A stretch of DNA of 20,000 nucleotides from Protostelium mycophagum (lineage: Eukaryota; Evosea; Variosea; Protosteliida; Protosteliaceae), in assembly GCA_002081555.1 (NCBI GenBank), contig MZNV01002478.1:1-20000 (forward strand), given 5' to 3'. The notes under the pieces are model-generated. The model had not been told where the DNA came from. It worked only from the letters and a program-made list of their open reading frames with translations, and searched no databases. Of this stretch, positions 19,674 to 20,000 are shown one piece after another (position 1 is the stretch's first letter; each line of letters begins with the position of its first letter). The position numbers and the translations under genes were made by a program.

Positions 19674-20000
19674 ATGAAGGTTGCATTCTTTTGTCTTTTC
19701 GCTATTGTCTGCCTAGCTTCCCAAGTTCTTGGCAATCCAGACACAAGACCTCCCAAATTCAAGTGCAATAGCGGCCACGGGGCTATCGGGGACGAATGCA
19801 CTCATATCGCTGATTGGGCCTCTGCAACGTTCAATCCTTCCACATGGTAGACATCATATACAAAATGAGTTCTGAACTGGAGTAAGGTACAACTACACAC
19901 AAATAATGAAAGTGTCTGAGAGATCCGGAATCACCTGGTCTGCCACCCTTTGGATCAAGGTGAGATCTCATCAACTTCTGCCCTTCTGCACCATGCCGGA
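19674..20000 (+). CDS. Small secreted protein, partial at window edge
   Basis: Starts with a clear signal peptide (MKVAFFCLFAIVCLASQVLG, 20 residues), then NPDTRPPKFKCNSGHGAIGDEC. Exons seen: 19674-19846 and 19887-19959, joined across a 40-nt GT..AG intron so that TG+G makes Trp; the second exon reads YNYTQIMKVSERSGITWSATLWIK and ends at a GTGAGA donor. The gene continues past the window. Two cysteines are visible so far. I do not recognise the family. It begins 173 bp after the LETM1 stop on the same strand. Confidence 0.6.

Overview
The window is a gene-dense stretch of nuclear eukaryotic DNA. Nine protein-coding loci sit on both strands with little space between them, and nearly all carry many short introns (37 to about 120 nt, a few of 160-390 nt). 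Gene content is that of a general eukaryote with an opisthokont or holozoan flavour: a TOM1-like VHS-GAT adaptor, an FHA protein, a GlpQ-type phosphodiesterase, an F-box/SPRY protein, an SNF5/SMARCB1 subunit and LETM1. I cannot name the species. I placed exon borders by hand from GT..AG sites, reading phase and family conservation; for seven of the nine loci the exons sum to a whole number of codons. The exceptions are the F-box/SPRY gene (one frame break) and the incomplete gene at the right edge.

Layout: (1) 324-3125 minus, VHS-GAT sorting adaptor with an internally duplicated VHS module. (2) 3361-5734 plus, FHA-domain protein, divergent from (1) across 235 bp. (3) 5772-6798 minus, a likely secreted beta-helix-like protein, convergent with (2), start unresolved. 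(4) 6996-8837 plus, membrane-anchored glycerophosphodiester phosphodiesterase. (5) 9241-10891 plus, F-box/SPRY protein. (6) 11405-13444 minus, uncharacterised 649-residue protein. (7) 13845-16257 minus, SNF5/SMARCB1-like chromatin remodelling subunit with two N-terminal AT-hook-like motifs. (8) 16491-19500 plus, mitochondrial LETM1 with two EF-hands and a 14-nt microexon, divergent from (7) across 233 bp. (9) 19674 to the window edge, plus, a small secreted cysteine-containing protein, incomplete.

The genes do not form a pathway; this is ordinary compact-genome neighbourhood. The non-genic signal is three short motifs that recur in the introns of unrelated genes: CGTTGTAGATC, TGACGTCATCA and TTTTGGCGGGAAAA, often two copies per intron and in one case a perfect inverted pair. 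I saw no transposon, viral copy, CRISPR array, rRNA or tRNA.
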